Positions 1-5,328 of a stretch of DNA of 7,127 nt are shown one piece after another. The stretch lies in contig CAJOQZ010000122.1 of NCBI GenBank assembly GCA_905236585.1, positions 1-7,127 on the forward strand, in the 5' to 3' direction. Within the stretch, counting starts at the first letter, position 1. The number at the start of each line of letters is the position of its first letter. The DNA is from an uncultured Lachnospiraceae bacterium (GTDB lineage: Bacteria > Bacillota > Clostridia > Lachnospirales > Lachnospiraceae). Under the pieces are notes generated by a model. The model was given only the letters and a program-made list of their open reading frames with translations, did not search any database and was not told the origin of the DNA. A program made the position numbers and the translations under genes.

Positions 1-135
1 AATTTCATCCAATCGTGATTTATTTTTCAGGCAAATCAACGCAAGATCATACCCTTCCGCCGCCAACGCCTCCGCTATCGCCGCTCCGATCCCGCGGGAC
101 GCCCCGGTGACTATGGCAGTTCCTTTTTCTTTCAT
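1..135 (-). CDS. Short-chain dehydrogenase/reductase, FabG-like, N-terminal part only
   Basis: The visible 45 codons read MKEKGTAIVTGASRGIGAAI and continue to the window edge without a stop. TGASRGIG at residues 10-17 is the glycine-rich NAD(P)-binding motif (TGxxxGIG) of classical short-chain dehydrogenases, preceded by the usual first beta strand (TAIV) and followed by a helix (AAIAEALAAEG) and second strand (DLALI). Such enzymes are cytoplasmic NAD(P)H-dependent oxidoreductases; FabG, the 3-oxoacyl-ACP reductase of fatty acid synthesis, is the commonest with this motif. The catalytic Ser-Tyr-Lys part is outside the window, so the substrate cannot be told and FabG is only one possibility. 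The start is supported by an AGGAG at 146-150 (minus), 10 bases before the ATG. The gene is divergent from hpf. Confidence 0.85.
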   Translation of the reverse strand, partial: MKEKGTAIVTGASRGIGAAIAEALAAEGYDLALICLKNKSRLDEI

Positions 136-139
136 ATTA

Positions 140-169
140 TTGATTCTCCTCGTGGTATTATGATATAAT
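140..169 (+). promoter_or_regulatory. Probable sigma-A promoter of hpf with extended -10
   Basis: TGATATAAT at 161-169 is a perfect extended -10 (TGn plus TATAAT). A weak -35, TTGATT at 140-145, sits 18 bases upstream. Transcription would start near 176, giving hpf a leader of about 60 bases that contains the AAGGAGG ribosome binding site at 224-230. This is a sequence match only. Confidence 0.6.
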
Positions 170-176
170 TATACCA
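168..176 (-). promoter_or_regulatory. Probable extended -10 of the short-chain dehydrogenase gene
   Basis: Read on the minus strand, 176-168 is TGGTATAAT, a second perfect extended -10, overlapping the hpf -10 by two bases and pointing the other way. No good -35 is seen around 190-197, which extended -10 promoters can tolerate. The start site would be near 161, leaving a leader of about 26 bases. The two -10 boxes together form an imperfect palindrome at 154-175 (GGTATTAT and ATTATACC arms). Confidence 0.45.
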
Positions 177-237
177 TAAGTGAGAAGCCGCGTGTTTTTA
201 TTTCTTTTTGCGGTTTCGACGATAAGGAGGGTTTTAT

Positions 238-768
238 ATGAATATTACGATCACAGGGCGCAACATCGAACTTACCGACGGTTTGAAATCAGCCGTCGAA
301 GAAAAACTCGGAAAACTCGATAAGTATTTTTCCTCGGAGGCAACAGCACACGTTACGCTTTCTGTTGAAAAGGACCGGCAGAAAATCGAGGTTACGATTC
401 CGGTCAAGGGCAGCATCATCCGTTCCGAGCAGGTTTCCAACGACATGTATGTATCGATTGACCTTGTGGAAGAGGTGATCGAACGCCAGTTGAAGCGTTA
501 CCGCCACAAACTGATCGCCCGCCAGCAGGAGGCGAAGGGCTATTTCAAAGAAGATTTCCTTTCCGGCGAGATACCGGAGGAAGATGATGTACAGATCATC
601 CGCTCCAAGCGGTTCGGCATGAAGCCGATGTACCCCGAAGACGCCTGCGTGCAGATGGAACTTCTCGGGCATTCTTTCTTCGTATTCCGCAACGCGGAAA
701 CGGACGAGGTAAATGTCGTTTACAAGCGGAGAGGCAATACCTACGGATTGATCGAACCGGAATTTTAG
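238..768 (+). CDS. hpf: Ribosome hibernation promoting factor, long form
   Basis: This 176-residue protein matches the long HPF architecture. Residues 1-100 are the HPF/RaiA (YfiA) domain, starting MNITITGRNIELTDGLK, which binds the 30S decoding region and blocks mRNA and tRNA sites. An acidic linker (about 101-118) follows. The C-terminal dimerisation domain at about 119-174 includes RSKRFGMKPMYPEDACVQM and ends with the VYKRRGNTYGLIEP signature. In Bacillota this long form alone joins two 70S ribosomes into inactive 100S dimers in stationary phase or stress. The length is normal for the family. The start is fixed by AAGGAGG at 224-230, 7 bases before ATG. The next gene begins 3 bases after the stop, so the two are probably co-transcribed. 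secA, a common neighbour of hpf in Bacillota, is not here. Confidence 0.95.
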   Translation: MNITITGRNIELTDGLKSAVEEKLGKLDKYFSSEATAHVTLSVEKDRQKIEVTIPVKGSIIRSEQVSNDMYVSIDLVEEVIERQLKRYRHKLIARQQEAKGYFKEDFLSGEIPEEDDVQIIRSKRFGMKPMYPEDACVQMELLGHSFFVFRNAETDEVNVVYKRRGNTYGLIEPEF

Positions 769-771
769 CCT

Positions 772-1701
772 ATGCGCGACGTTGCATCCTTTCTCCGATC
801 GATGCGGCATCAGGCGGGTTTGACGCAAGTAGAAGCGGCGCACGGCATTCTTGAAAAAGATAATTTGAGTTTGATAGAGCGGGGCAAGCAGTTCCCCCAT
901 GCCGAGCATTTTGTGCTTTTGTTGGAACGATACGGCGTCAGCGGCTATTCGTTGTGCGATTTCTTCGACCAGCGGACGGCTTTACTGCAAGACCTTAAGA
1001 ATCAGATTCTTTCTGCAATGCAATTTACGGAGTTTGGGCGGCTGCCTGAACTCCTTTTTCTTTTTCAGTCCGAATTTGAGCAGTTCAGCGATAAAAAACA
1101 GCGAAAAGACGTCTTCTCGCGGCAGTTCTTTCTCTACGCAAAAGCATGGTTCCATTATTCGGGCGGCGGTTCCCCCGACGACTATTTAGATGCCTGTCTT
1201 TCCTCTTTGCGGCTGACGCAGCCGCACTTCGACGAGACTTTCAATGCCGCCGCTTCACATCTGATTCAAAACGAAATAATGATCATCAACTCCATCGCGT
1301 GCTTATGTGCGCGATTTTCTTTGAAAAAACAGGCATTGATCCTGTTCGAGCAGATGCTGATAAGGTTAAAGCAATGCATCGGCTCGCATCCGATTCATTT
1401 TCGCAATGTCGCGTGTCTGTCACATAATGCGGCGTTATTGGAATGGGAATTTGATCCGTTTTTATCGGAACGGCATATGGAGCGGGCGCTCTCGCTGTTC
1501 GGGCAGTACGGCGGCGCGTGGTCGGGCTGTCTGGCGTGGCGTTCGCAACTGCAGGTTACGCAGGCGCTTCGCCCTGAAAAAGATCTGACGCCGGAATGCT
1601 GGGCTTTAGAGGCGGCTTTTTCCAAATTCCGCCCGCAAAGCATGTCGGAACTGTCGTTTGAAGAATTTATGGCGCGGCAGGAGTATATGGAACTGTTTTA
1701 G
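772..1701 (+). CDS. Rgg-like transcriptional regulator: XRE helix-turn-helix plus helical-repeat domain
   Basis: This 309-residue protein has an N-terminal XRE-type helix-turn-helix at about residues 5-61 (FLRSMRHQAGLTQVEAAHGI, then LSLIERGKQFP and LLLERYGVS). The GIL-x5-LS-IERG spacing resembles Rgg/GadR/MutR regulators. The remaining 240 residues are predicted alpha-helical, with pairs such as residues 169-200 that look like degenerate TPR units; in the Rgg/PlcR group this domain binds a short peptide or mediates dimerisation. There is no membrane segment or signal peptide. The ATG lies 3 bases after the hpf stop with no good Shine-Dalgarno sequence, so translation is probably coupled to hpf. 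A second Met at residue 11 would cut into the first HTH helix, so 772 is preferred. The target genes are unknown and no obvious signal-peptide gene lies next to it. Family placement is by pattern only. Confidence 0.75.
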   Translation: MRDVASFLRSMRHQAGLTQVEAAHGILEKDNLSLIERGKQFPHAEHFVLLLERYGVSGYSLCDFFDQRTALLQDLKNQILSAMQFTEFGRLPELLFLFQSEFEQFSDKKQRKDVFSRQFFLYAKAWFHYSGGGSPDDYLDACLSSLRLTQPHFDETFNAAASHLIQNEIMIINSIACLCARFSLKKQALILFEQMLIRLKQCIGSHPIHFRNVACLSHNAALLEWEFDPFLSERHMERALSLFGQYGGAWSGCLAWRSQLQVTQALRPEKDLTPECWALEAAFSKFRPQSMSELSFEEFMARQEYMELF

Positions 1702-1709
1702 AAAACAAC

Positions 1710-2477
1710 CTATCCCCTCATCAGCCTCCTGCATAGTTCGATTTTTTCCTCACCGCCGCTGTTTTCAAAAACAACGCTTCCCCTGCGGGCGACATTAGTC
1801 TGCGCCACGCCCTGCGCGACCATCCGCCGGCGAAGTTCCCGCGCCGTACCGGCGGCACCGTCAAAGATGCGGACATTCTCCCCCAGCACTGCGGCAATCT
1901 GGTTTTTCACAAACGGATAATGCGTGCAGCCGAGGACGACCGCATCCACATTCCCCTCATATTCCCGGAGCAGTTCATGTAAAAATGCCGCCGCTTCCGG
2001 CGAATCCGACTTCCCCTCCTCCACGAATTCCATCAGTCCGGGACATGCAAGCGGAATGATCTTTGCCATATCTTCATAACGGGCGAGCAGATTTTGAAAT
2101 TTCACTTCCCGTATCGTCATCGGCGTCGCCATTACAAGGATGCGTCCGCCGGGAACATGCTCCGCCGCCGGTTTCAGCGCCGGTTCAATGCCTACGATCG
2201 GAAAAGACGGAAACATCTCCCGCAAAGGACGGACCGCTGCTGACGTCGCCGTATTACAGGCAATGCAAAGCGCCTTTGCGCCGCGCTCTATGAACCGCTT
2301 CGCATGTTCGATTGTCATTTCACGGACGACATTCGTCGTTTTCGTTCCATAAGGAGCATTTGCGGAATCCCCGAAAAAAACGAAATCCTCGTACGGCATG
2401 AGCCGCACCATTTCACGCAACACGGAAATGCCGCCGACGCCCGAATCGAAAGCCGCAACAAATGAACCGTATTCCAT
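1710..2477 (-). CDS. murI: Glutamate racemase
   Basis: MurI interconverts L- and D-glutamate without a cofactor, supplying D-Glu for peptidoglycan; it is cytoplasmic. Counting from the chosen start (255 residues, typical for the family), the N-terminal FDSGVGG at 10-16 holds the catalytic Asp11-Ser12 pair, FGDSANAPYG at 35-44 is the second family signature, IACNTATS at 72-79 carries the first catalytic Cys74, and LGCTHYP at 182-188 carries the second, Cys184, with His186. All key residues are present, so the enzyme should be active. An upstream in-frame ATG at 2495 would add six residues (MKGDAV), but it has a poor ribosome binding site, whereas AGGTGAT sits 6 bases before the ATG at 2477. 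The gene converges on the regulator, with 8 bases between stop codons and no terminator there. A stem-loop terminator separates it from pgcA upstream. Confidence 0.95.
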   Translation of the reverse strand: MEYGSFVAAFDSGVGGISVLREMVRLMPYEDFVFFGDSANAPYGTKTTNVVREMTIEHAKRFIERGAKALCIACNTATSAAVRPLREMFPSFPIVGIEPALKPAAEHVPGGRILVMATPMTIREVKFQNLLARYEDMAKIIPLACPGLMEFVEEGKSDSPEAAAFLHELLREYEGNVDAVVLGCTHYPFVKNQIAAVLGENVRIFDGAAGTARELRRRMVAQGVAQTNVARRGSVVFENSGGEEKIELCRRLMRG

Positions 2478-2483
2478 TACTGC

Positions 2484-2490
2484 ATCACCT
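2484..2490 (-). promoter_or_regulatory. Ribosome binding site that decides the murI start
   Basis: On the minus strand this reads AGGTGAT, 6 bases before the ATG at 2477. It lies inside the short extension that would be translated from the alternative ATG at 2495, which argues for the downstream start. No convincing -35/-10 pair for murI was found between 2496 and 2562. Confidence 0.6.
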
Positions 2491-2504
2491 TTCATCTATA
2501 TTAC

Positions 2505-2550
2505 TTCACGATGCAACCGCCCACTGCCTCCGTTCCACTTCGGTCGTGAA
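2505..2550. repeat. Inverted repeat in the murI upstream region
   Basis: TTCACGA at 2505-2511 is the exact reverse complement of TCGTGAA at 2544-2550. Just inside the arms, CCG and CGG are also complementary but offset by five bases. The 32-base spacer is long for a simple operator. It could form a leader hairpin upstream of murI or be chance. Confidence 0.25.
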
Positions 2551-2562
2551 TGGTAACAGAAA

Positions 2563-2589
2563 CCCCCGCCCCAAAGCAAAGGACGGGGG
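2563..2589 (-). terminator. Stem-loop terminator of pgcA
   Basis: CCCCCGCCC at 2563-2571 and GGACGGGGG at 2581-2589 face each other across a 9-base loop. In minus-strand RNA the one imperfect position becomes a U-G wobble, giving a 9-bp GC-rich stem, followed by UUUCUGUU. On the plus strand the same position is a C-A mismatch, so the structure favours termination of minus-strand transcripts coming from pgcA, 68 bases upstream. The U tract is imperfect. Confidence 0.7.
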
Positions 2590-2657
2590 AAATAGAAATA
2601 CTTCTTCCTACTCTTCGGAAATGTAAAAAAACAACTTTTAGATAGCAGTTCCTCAAG

Positions 2658-4340
2658 TTATGACAGAATCGGCTTCACCGCTTCCGCCAGCGTGTCTTTC
2701 TTCGCCTGCGCTTCGGCAATATCCGCGCCCTTGGTCGTAAAGTAGGTCTTGATCTTCGGTTCCGTACCGGACGGGCGGACAATTGCCGTAGAGCCGTCCT
2801 CCAAACGATAGATCAGTACATTCGCCTTCGGCAGCCCCGTCTCCTCCGGCTTCGTATAGTCGATGACTTCCGTAACAGCGATACCGGCGAAATCCTTCGG
2901 CGGATTCTCGCGAAGGCTGCTCATGATGCCAGCCATTTTATCCATGCCGGAAAGACCCGGGAACTCAAAACTGTCTACCTTGTTCAGATAGCGTCCATAT
3001 TCGGAATAGATCTCCTCCAACCGCTGCTTGATGGAAGAGCCGATGCTCCGATAATATGCCGCCATCTCGCAGATCAGCATGGAGCCGATCACGGCGTCCT
3101 TGTCGCGGCAGTATGTGCCGCCGAGGTATCCGTAACTTTCTTCGAATCCGAATATGAAACGGTCTTCTTCTCCGTCTGCTTCAAGCCGCGCGATCTGGTC
3201 GCCGATCCACTTAAAGCCCGTTAAAACGTGCCGCAGCTCCACACCATAATGCTCCGCAATCGCGTCCGCGAGCGGCGTGGAAACAATCGACATAACGGCA
3301 ACCGGCTTTTGGGGCATCGTGCCTTTTTCAATCCGTCCCGCGCAGATATAATCGAGAAGAAGCGCACCCATTTCATTGCCGGAAACAAGTTCATAACTGC
3401 CGTCCGGGCACTTCATCGCGATGCCGACACGATCCGCGTCGGGGTCGGTGGCAAGCATCAGGTCTGCGCCGGTTTCTTTGGCAAGTTTCAGTCCATATTC
3501 CAACGCCTCGAAAATTTCCGGGTTCGGGTACGGGCAGGTGGTAAAATATCCGCTCGGATATTCCTGCTCGGGAACGATCGTGATATCGTCAATCCCCATA
3601 TCGCCGAGAACCTTGGTAACCGGAACAAGTCCCGTGCCGTTCAGCGGCGAATAGACAAGTTTTAACCCAGCGGTCTTGCAAAGACCCGGGCGAACCTGAC
3701 ATGCTTCTATCGCTTCGTAGAACGCTTTTTTGCAGTCGTCCCCGACGAAATGAATCATGCCCTTCTCTACGCCCTCGGCGAATGACATCGTTTTCGCGCC
3801 GGTCAATATATCGGTCTTCTGAATCTCGTCATAAACGACGGCGGCAGCCTCGTCCGTCATCTGGCAGCCGTCCGGTCCATACGCCTTGTAACCGTTGTAT
3901 TTTGACGGATTATGGGATGCCGTAACCATGATGCCGGCGGTGCATTTATAATAACGCGTTGCAAACGACAGCGCCGGAACCGGCATCAGCGCGTCATAGA
4001 TGCGGACCGAAATGCCATTCGCGGCAAGTACGCCCGCCGCTTCTTTTGCAAATGTGTCGCTCTTCAAGCGGCTGTCATACGCGATCGCTACGGTCTGTGT
4101 GCCGCCCTGCGTCTTGACCCAGTTCGCCATGCCCTGTGTCGCCTGGCGGACTACCCAGATGTTCATGCGGTTCGTCCCCGCTCCAAGCGTGCCGCGAAGC
4201 CCCGCCGTGCCGAACGACAAGGAAACGGCGAATCGCTCCTTGATCTCTTCGTCATTGTCCTTGATCTTCAGCAGTTCCGGCTTCAAGTCCGGATCTTGCA
4301 AATCGAAGCCCAGCCAGCGTTCATATTCCTCCTTATACAT
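2658..4340 (-). CDS. pgcA: Phosphoglucomutase/phosphomannomutase, PgcA type
   Basis: This 560-residue alpha-D-phosphohexomutase interconverts glucose-6-phosphate and glucose-1-phosphate (some members also take mannose phosphates), feeding UDP-glucose, glycogen and surface-polymer synthesis in the cytoplasm. The four family loops are intact: phosphoserine loop TASHNP at 140-145 (Ser142), metal-binding DPDADR at 299-304, sugar-binding GFEES at 398-402, and phosphate-binding RPSGTEPK at 522-529. The N-terminal FGTAGLRG at 43-50 is also typical. Length agrees with the roughly 560-580 residues of the Bacillota PgcA group, longer than the 450-residue GlmM/ManB types. The start has AAAGGAGG at 4348-4355, 7 bases upstream. 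It has its own promoter and terminator, so it is probably monocistronic. Glucose versus mannose preference cannot be read from sequence. Confidence 0.93.
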   Translation of the reverse strand: MYKEEYERWLGFDLQDPDLKPELLKIKDNDEEIKERFAVSLSFGTAGLRGTLGAGTNRMNIWVVRQATQGMANWVKTQGGTQTVAIAYDSRLKSDTFAKEAAGVLAANGISVRIYDALMPVPALSFATRYYKCTAGIMVTASHNPSKYNGYKAYGPDGCQMTDEAAAVVYDEIQKTDILTGAKTMSFAEGVEKGMIHFVGDDCKKAFYEAIEACQVRPGLCKTAGLKLVYSPLNGTGLVPVTKVLGDMGIDDITIVPEQEYPSGYFTTCPYPNPEIFEALEYGLKLAKETGADLMLATDPDADRVGIAMKCPDGSYELVSGNEMGALLLDYICAGRIEKGTMPQKPVAVMSIVSTPLADAIAEHYGVELRHVLTGFKWIGDQIARLEADGEEDRFIFGFEESYGYLGGTYCRDKDAVIGSMLICEMAAYYRSIGSSIKQRLEEIYSEYGRYLNKVDSFEFPGLSGMDKMAGIMSSLRENPPKDFAGIAVTEVIDYTKPEETGLPKANVLIYRLEDGSTAIVRPSGTEPKIKTYFTTKGADIAEAQAKKDTLAEAVKPILS

Positions 4341-4378
4341 AAGTAACCCTCCTTTGAATAAATCAACTTATAGATATC

Positions 4379-4407
4379 ATTATAAGCAAGAGGGAATCGC
4401 ATTTCAA
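4379..4407 (-). promoter_or_regulatory. Sigma-A promoter of pgcA
   Basis: On the minus strand, -35 TTGAAA (4402-4407) and -10 TATAAT (4379-4384) are separated by exactly 17 bases. The start site would be near 4372, about 32 bases before the ATG, with the AAAGGAGG site in the leader. The boxes match consensus at 5/6 and 6/6. Confidence 0.8.
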
Positions 4408-4442
4408 GAGCGGATTTTTCACGAAAAAAATATGAATTATCA

Positions 4443-4471
4443 TGTACATAAAATTAGTTTGACGATATAAT
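4443..4471 (+). promoter_or_regulatory. Promoter of the toxin-antitoxin operon
   Basis: TATAAT at 4466-4471 is a perfect -10, with TGTACA at 4443-4448 as a 4/6 -35 at 17-base spacing. Transcription would begin near 4478, leaving a leader of about 80 bases before the toxin. A palindrome covers the -10 (next entry). Confidence 0.6.
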
Positions 4472-4479
4472 ATTATCGT
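4462..4479. promoter_or_regulatory. Palindromic operator candidate over the toxin-antitoxin -10
   Basis: ACGATA at 4462-4467 and TATCGT at 4474-4479 are perfect 6-bp arms around the 6-base centre TAATAT. The 18-bp palindrome contains the whole -10 and reaches the expected start site. Type II toxin-antitoxin operons usually repress themselves by binding the complex to such a site, so autoregulation is the natural reading. The link is inferred from position. Confidence 0.5.
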
Positions 4480-4556
4480 AGGGGTAGAGAAAGTGATTTT
4501 ATATTTTGCCGCCTCATTTTTGGAAGAGGTAAGCATGCCAAGCGGGAGAGTAATAA

Positions 4557-4808
4557 ATGCAGATTGAATACTCAAAAAAGTCTGTTAAAACAATAAATTC
4601 ATTGGACAAGCCCACCAAAAAACGGATAAAGTCGGCTATAGAAGCAATCCCCTATGGCGATATAAAGCCTTTGCAGGGGCACAATTTACTGTATCGTCTT
4701 CGAGTTGGCGGTTGGCGCATTGTTTTTTCATATCCGTCTGCCGACACGGTTTTAATCGAATGGATATCCCCTCGTGGGAACGCCTATAAAGGAGGTTTAT
4801 TAAAATGA
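4557..4808 (+). CDS. RelE/ParE-family toxin
   Basis: This 83-residue basic protein has the compact RelE/ParE layout: starting strand MQIEYSK, two helices (residues 7-31), then the PLQGHNLLYRLRVGGWRIVF core at 38-57 and the final strand VLIEWISPRGNAYK. The YRLRVGxWRIVF segment with Arg47, Arg49 and Arg54, and the late RGxxY(K), are typical of RelE-like mRNA interferases, in which such basic and aromatic residues act in cleavage of ribosome-bound mRNA. ParE-type gyrase poisons share the fold, so the target is not certain. An in-frame TAA directly before the ATG fixes the start; GGAG at 4545-4548 is 8 bases upstream. The stop overlaps the antitoxin start (ATGA). Base composition is AT-richer than the neighbouring core genes, suggesting acquisition. 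Confidence 0.85.
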   Translation: MQIEYSKKSVKTINSLDKPTKKRIKSAIEAIPYGDIKPLQGHNLLYRLRVGGWRIVFSYPSADTVLIEWISPRGNAYKGGLLK

Positions 4809-4999
4809 GTACAAAACAACAACTTGTGCAAATGATTGATTATATTCCAGAACCAGACCTTGTAATATTACTGGAAGTAACCCGCCGCTTTATCCCCGAT
4901 GATATCGAGACGGAAGAAGACCGCGAAGCCCACCGTCAAGCAATGGCTGAATATGCGGCAGGAGAGACCATAAACCACAACGATATAAACTGGGATTGA
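4805..4999 (+). CDS. Antitoxin partner of the RelE/ParE-like toxin
   Basis: This 64-residue acidic protein overlaps the toxin gene by 4 bases (ATGA) and has a strong AAAGGAGGT site at 4788-4796, 8 bases before its ATG, better than that of the toxin, which fits a need for excess antitoxin. Residues 4-30 form a hydrophobic helical segment (QLVQMIDYIPEPDLVILLEV); the C-terminal half is charged and ends with EYAAGETINHNDINWD, resembling the GE-x-IxW tail of several small antitoxins that wrap around RelE toxins. No ribbon-helix-helix, Xre or AbrB DNA-binding motif is evident, so how it would bind the operator is unclear. The assignment rests on gene pairing, size, charge and tail motif; no exact family is recognised. 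Confidence 0.7.
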   Translation: MSTKQQLVQMIDYIPEPDLVILLEVTRRFIPDDIETEEDREAHRQAMAEYAAGETINHNDINWD

Positions 5000-5022
5000 A
5001 ATAGCCCCCACTTTTCACAAGC

Positions 5023-5059
5023 AAAAAGCGGCTTCCTTATCTTGAAAACCGCTTTTTTT
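5023..5059. terminator. Rho-independent terminator, probably bidirectional
   Basis: AAAAAGCGG at 5023-5031 pairs with CCGCTTTTT at 5049-5057 over a 17-base loop, and the plus strand continues to seven T residues (5053-5059). It begins 23 bases after the antitoxin stop and ends that operon. On the minus strand the same stem ends in five T residues, so it also fits as terminator of the tRNA-Gly transcript. Confidence 0.85.
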
Positions 5060-5070
5060 AATGACTCCAC

Positions 5071-5141
5071 AGCAGGGCACGGGAGTCGAACCCGCCTCCT
5101 CAGCTTGGGAAGCTGATATACTACCGATGTACTAGCCCTGC
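5071..5141 (-). tRNA. tRNA-Gly, anticodon CCC
   Basis: The 71-base minus-strand sequence folds as a complete cloverleaf. The acceptor stem GCAGGGC/GCCCTGC is a perfect 7 bp, with discriminator U at 5071. The D arm is GTAC/GTAT around ATCGGTA, the anticodon stem TCAGC/GCTGA encloses loop TTCCCAA, the variable loop is GGAG, and the T arm is GCGGG/CCCGT around TTCGACT. The anticodon CCC reads the glycine codon GGG. The CCA end is not encoded. The T stem and D stem each contain one wobble pair, which is normal. It has its own promoter upstream and the bidirectional terminator downstream. Confidence 0.96.
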
Positions 5142-5170
5142 TTATCTCTTATAAAAAAACCGGAACCGTC

Positions 5171-5186
5171 ACAAGTTCACACTTGT
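5171..5186. repeat. Short palindrome at the tRNA-Gly transcription start
   Basis: ACAAGT (5171-5176) and ACTTGT (5181-5186) form a perfect 6-bp stem around TCAC, 30 bases upstream of the tRNA 5' end and directly after its -10. It may be a leader hairpin in the precursor or an operator. Seven T residues follow on the minus strand at 5159-5153 but are 11 bases away from the stem, so it is a poor terminator. Confidence 0.35.
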
Positions 5187-5188
5187 AT

Positions 5189-5217
5189 ATTTTAGCAACT
5201 TCAAACCTTTTTGTAAA
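5189..5217 (-). promoter_or_regulatory. Promoter of tRNA-Gly
   Basis: On the minus strand, -35 TTTACA (5212-5217) and -10 TAAAAT (5189-5194) lie 17 bases apart, each 5/6 to consensus. The start would be near 5182, about 40 bases before the tRNA. The promoter lies downstream of the YhaN-like gene, so the tRNA need not depend on read-through. Confidence 0.65.
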
Positions 5218-5257
5218 GGATTTTTTCACCAGCAACTCGAAAATCAACTTTTACGTT

Positions 5258-5327
5258 GGGAACAAACAAATCTTAAGTGTTCGACGGCAAAAATGCCTTA
5301 ACCTCACACTTAAGATTGTTTGCTCCC
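5258..5327. repeat. Long imperfect inverted repeat with nested hairpin, 3' of the YhaN-like gene
   Basis: The arms are 5258-5280 and 5306-5327. The inner 12 bp (AATCTTAAGTGT against ACACTTAAGATT) are perfect; after a one-base bulge the outer part pairs as GGGAACAAAC/GTTTGCTCCC with one mismatch that is a G-U wobble in minus-strand RNA. The 25-base loop holds a second hairpin, GGCA-AAAA-TGCC (5286-5297). It starts one base after the stop codon of the YhaN-like gene. On the minus strand, the inner stem is followed by TGTTTGTT, so it could act as a weak terminator; a decayed mobile repeat is the other option. The intergenic stretch 5142-5257 holds only the tRNA promoter and small palindrome. Confidence 0.7.
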
Positions 5328-5328
5328 A

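Noticed and set aside
289..909. Open antisense frame of about 200 codons across hpf and the start of the regulator
   Set aside because: It lies wholly opposite two well-supported coding regions, has no recognisable motifs and no good ribosome binding site; it is a by-product of the codon composition of the real genes.
1694..1707. GTTTTAGAAAAC palindrome at the end of the regulator as a terminator between convergent genes
   Set aside because: The loop would be only two bases and the stem is AT-only, so it is unlikely to stop transcription.
772..1709. Search for a short hydrophobic signal-peptide gene beside the Rgg-like regulator
   Set aside because: The flanking gaps are 3 and 8 bases, leaving no room for such a gene next to it within this window.
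3228..4346. Several plus-strand open frames opposite pgcA, up to about 145 codons
   Set aside because: All are shadows of a complete, motif-verified gene and lack family features.
5071..5141. tRNA-Gly as an attachment site of an integrated element
   Set aside because: No second copy of the tRNA 3' end, no integrase and no flanking direct repeat occur in the window; only the neighbouring module hints at it.
5206..5226. CCTTT-TTGT-AAAGG stem followed by six T residues on the plus strand
   Set aside because: The stem is a weak 5 bp, no plus-strand gene needs ending here, and the region is better explained as the tRNA-Gly promoter on the other strand.
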